Shown: positions 6,064-6,426 of the stretch, piece after piece
Numbering within the stretch: the first letter of the stretch is position 1
Layout: each line of letters opens with the position of its first letter
Assembly: GCA_029946075.1 (NCBI GenBank)
Contig: JAQSDT010000140.1
Span: forward strand, 1 to 6,426
Direction: 5' to 3'
Origin: a bacterium
GTDB taxonomy: Bacteria; Pseudomonadota; Alphaproteobacteria; Rhizobiales; Xanthobacteraceae
Length of the DNA: 6,426 nt
Made by a program: the position numbers and the translations under genes
Notes under the pieces: generated by a model
What the model saw: the letters and a program-made list of their open reading frames with translations, nothing else
The model's database searches: none
What the model was told of the DNA's origin: nothing

Positions 6064-6402
6064 TCAGAGGGCCGCGGCATCCGCCTCACCGGTGCGGATG
6101 CGGACCGCATGGTCGAGGTTGATGACGAAGATCTTGCCGTCGCCGATCTGGCCGGTCTTGGCGGCTGACGTAATGGCGTCGATGGTCTTGTCGACCTGGT
6201 CCGAGGCGACGGCGACCTCGATCTTGATCTTGGGAAGGAAGCTCACGGCATATTCGGCGCCGCGATAGATTTCGGTGTGGCCCTTCTGCCGGCCATAACC
6301 TTTGACTTCCGTCACCGTGAGACCGTGAACGCCAATGGCGGTCAGGGCATCCCGGACTTCTTCGAGCTTGAATGGCTTGATGATCGCCATAACAATTTTC
6401 AT
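6064..6402 (-). CDS. glnK: PII nitrogen regulatory protein GlnK
   Basis: A complete 112-residue PII signal protein, the usual family length. As a trimer it reads 2-oxoglutarate, ATP/ADP and, through uridylylation by GlnD, glutamine. It blocks AmtB by inserting its T-loop into the channel. Visible features: MAIIKPFKLEEV at the N-terminus, T-loop about 37-55 with Tyr51 (uridylylation site, in GAEYAVSFLPK), Gln39 and Lys58 (2-oxoglutarate binding), B-loop TGQIGDGK at 83-90, and Arg101/Arg103 (nucleotide phosphates). The start at 6402 has GGGGAtAGGA upstream and gives the standard MKIVMAIIKPF opening. Pairing with amtB favours the name glnK over glnB; sequence alone does not separate the two strictly. 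The operon promoter, probably NtrC/sigma54-dependent as in relatives, is outside the window. Confidence 0.96.
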   Translation of the reverse strand: MKIVMAIIKPFKLEEVRDALTAIGVHGLTVTEVKGYGRQKGHTEIYRGAEYAVSFLPKIKIEVAVASDQVDKTIDAITSAAKTGQIGDGKIFVINLDHAVRIRTGEADAAAL

Positions 6403-6426
6403 GGGTCCTATCCCCGCTTGGGCCCG

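Noticed and set aside
4393..6168. Long plus-strand open frame of 591 codons opposite amtB
   Set aside because: It mirrors amtB, whose protein matches a known family along its full length. Long antisense frames are common in GC-rich genes with G/C third positions, and the translation (Asp/Arg/His/Glu-rich) resembles no fold I know.
1..6426. tRNA, rRNA, CRISPR array, insertion sequence or riboswitch
   Set aside because: I scanned both strands and saw no cloverleaf, rRNA-like stretch, regularly spaced repeats, transposase or terminal inverted repeats. Small or divergent RNAs cannot be excluded by eye.

Overview
The window is GC-rich chromosomal DNA from an alphaproteobacterium. A member of the Bradyrhizobium/Rhodopseudomonas/Afipia/Nitrobacter group (Nitrobacteraceae) is most likely. 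This placement rests on protein style (GlnK, AmtB, the aminotransferase and FtsK), the glnK-amtB pair close to an aminotransferase-ftsK pair, and a perfect TTAA-N7-TTAA box of the alphaproteobacterial cell-cycle regulator CtrA. No species can be named from the sequence alone.

Layout, left to right. (1) Positions 1-1821, minus strand: the first 607 codons of ftsK, the division-septum DNA translocase. The left edge cuts it just after the Walker B motif. (2) 1833-3059, minus strand: a fold-type I PLP aminotransferase of the DapC (succinyldiaminopimelate) type. It ends 11 bp before ftsK starts, so the two are probably cotranscribed. (3) About 3060-3234: a divergent control region with a CtrA-type box on the aminotransferase/ftsK side and a double palindromic operator on the other side. 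(4) 3235-3881, plus strand: a complete type II toxin-antitoxin pair, an AbrB/MazE-fold antitoxin and a PIN-domain VapC toxin overlapping by 4 bp (ATGA). (5) 3882-3959, plus strand: a fragment that reads like the extreme C-terminus of a GGDEF diguanylate cyclase, probably a gene relic. (6) 3972-4373, minus strand: a small GFA-family (glutathione-dependent formaldehyde-activating enzyme-like) zinc-binding protein. (7) 4374-4584: intergenic, with a strong rho-independent terminator for amtB and, nearer to amtB, a long imperfect hairpin made of two diverged 22-bp direct repeats. (8) 4585-6402, minus strand: the glnK-amtB nitrogen-control operon. GlnK is complete; only 24 bp of its upstream region is present, so its promoter lies outside.

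How it fits together. Two conserved housekeeping units on the minus strand, glnK-amtB (ammonium sensing and uptake) and aminotransferase-ftsK (probable DAP/lysine supply and chromosome segregation at the septum), flank an accessory stretch of about 1.1 kb. That stretch holds the toxin-antitoxin module, the GGDEF relic and the GFA gene. Its composition suggests replacement or insertion between core operons. The most informative non-coding signals are the CtrA box placed to drive the aminotransferase-ftsK operon, and the antitoxin operator, whose two 9-bp near-palindromes have centres exactly 21 bp apart. I saw no wholly new system; the interest lies in the regulatory sites and the gene relic.
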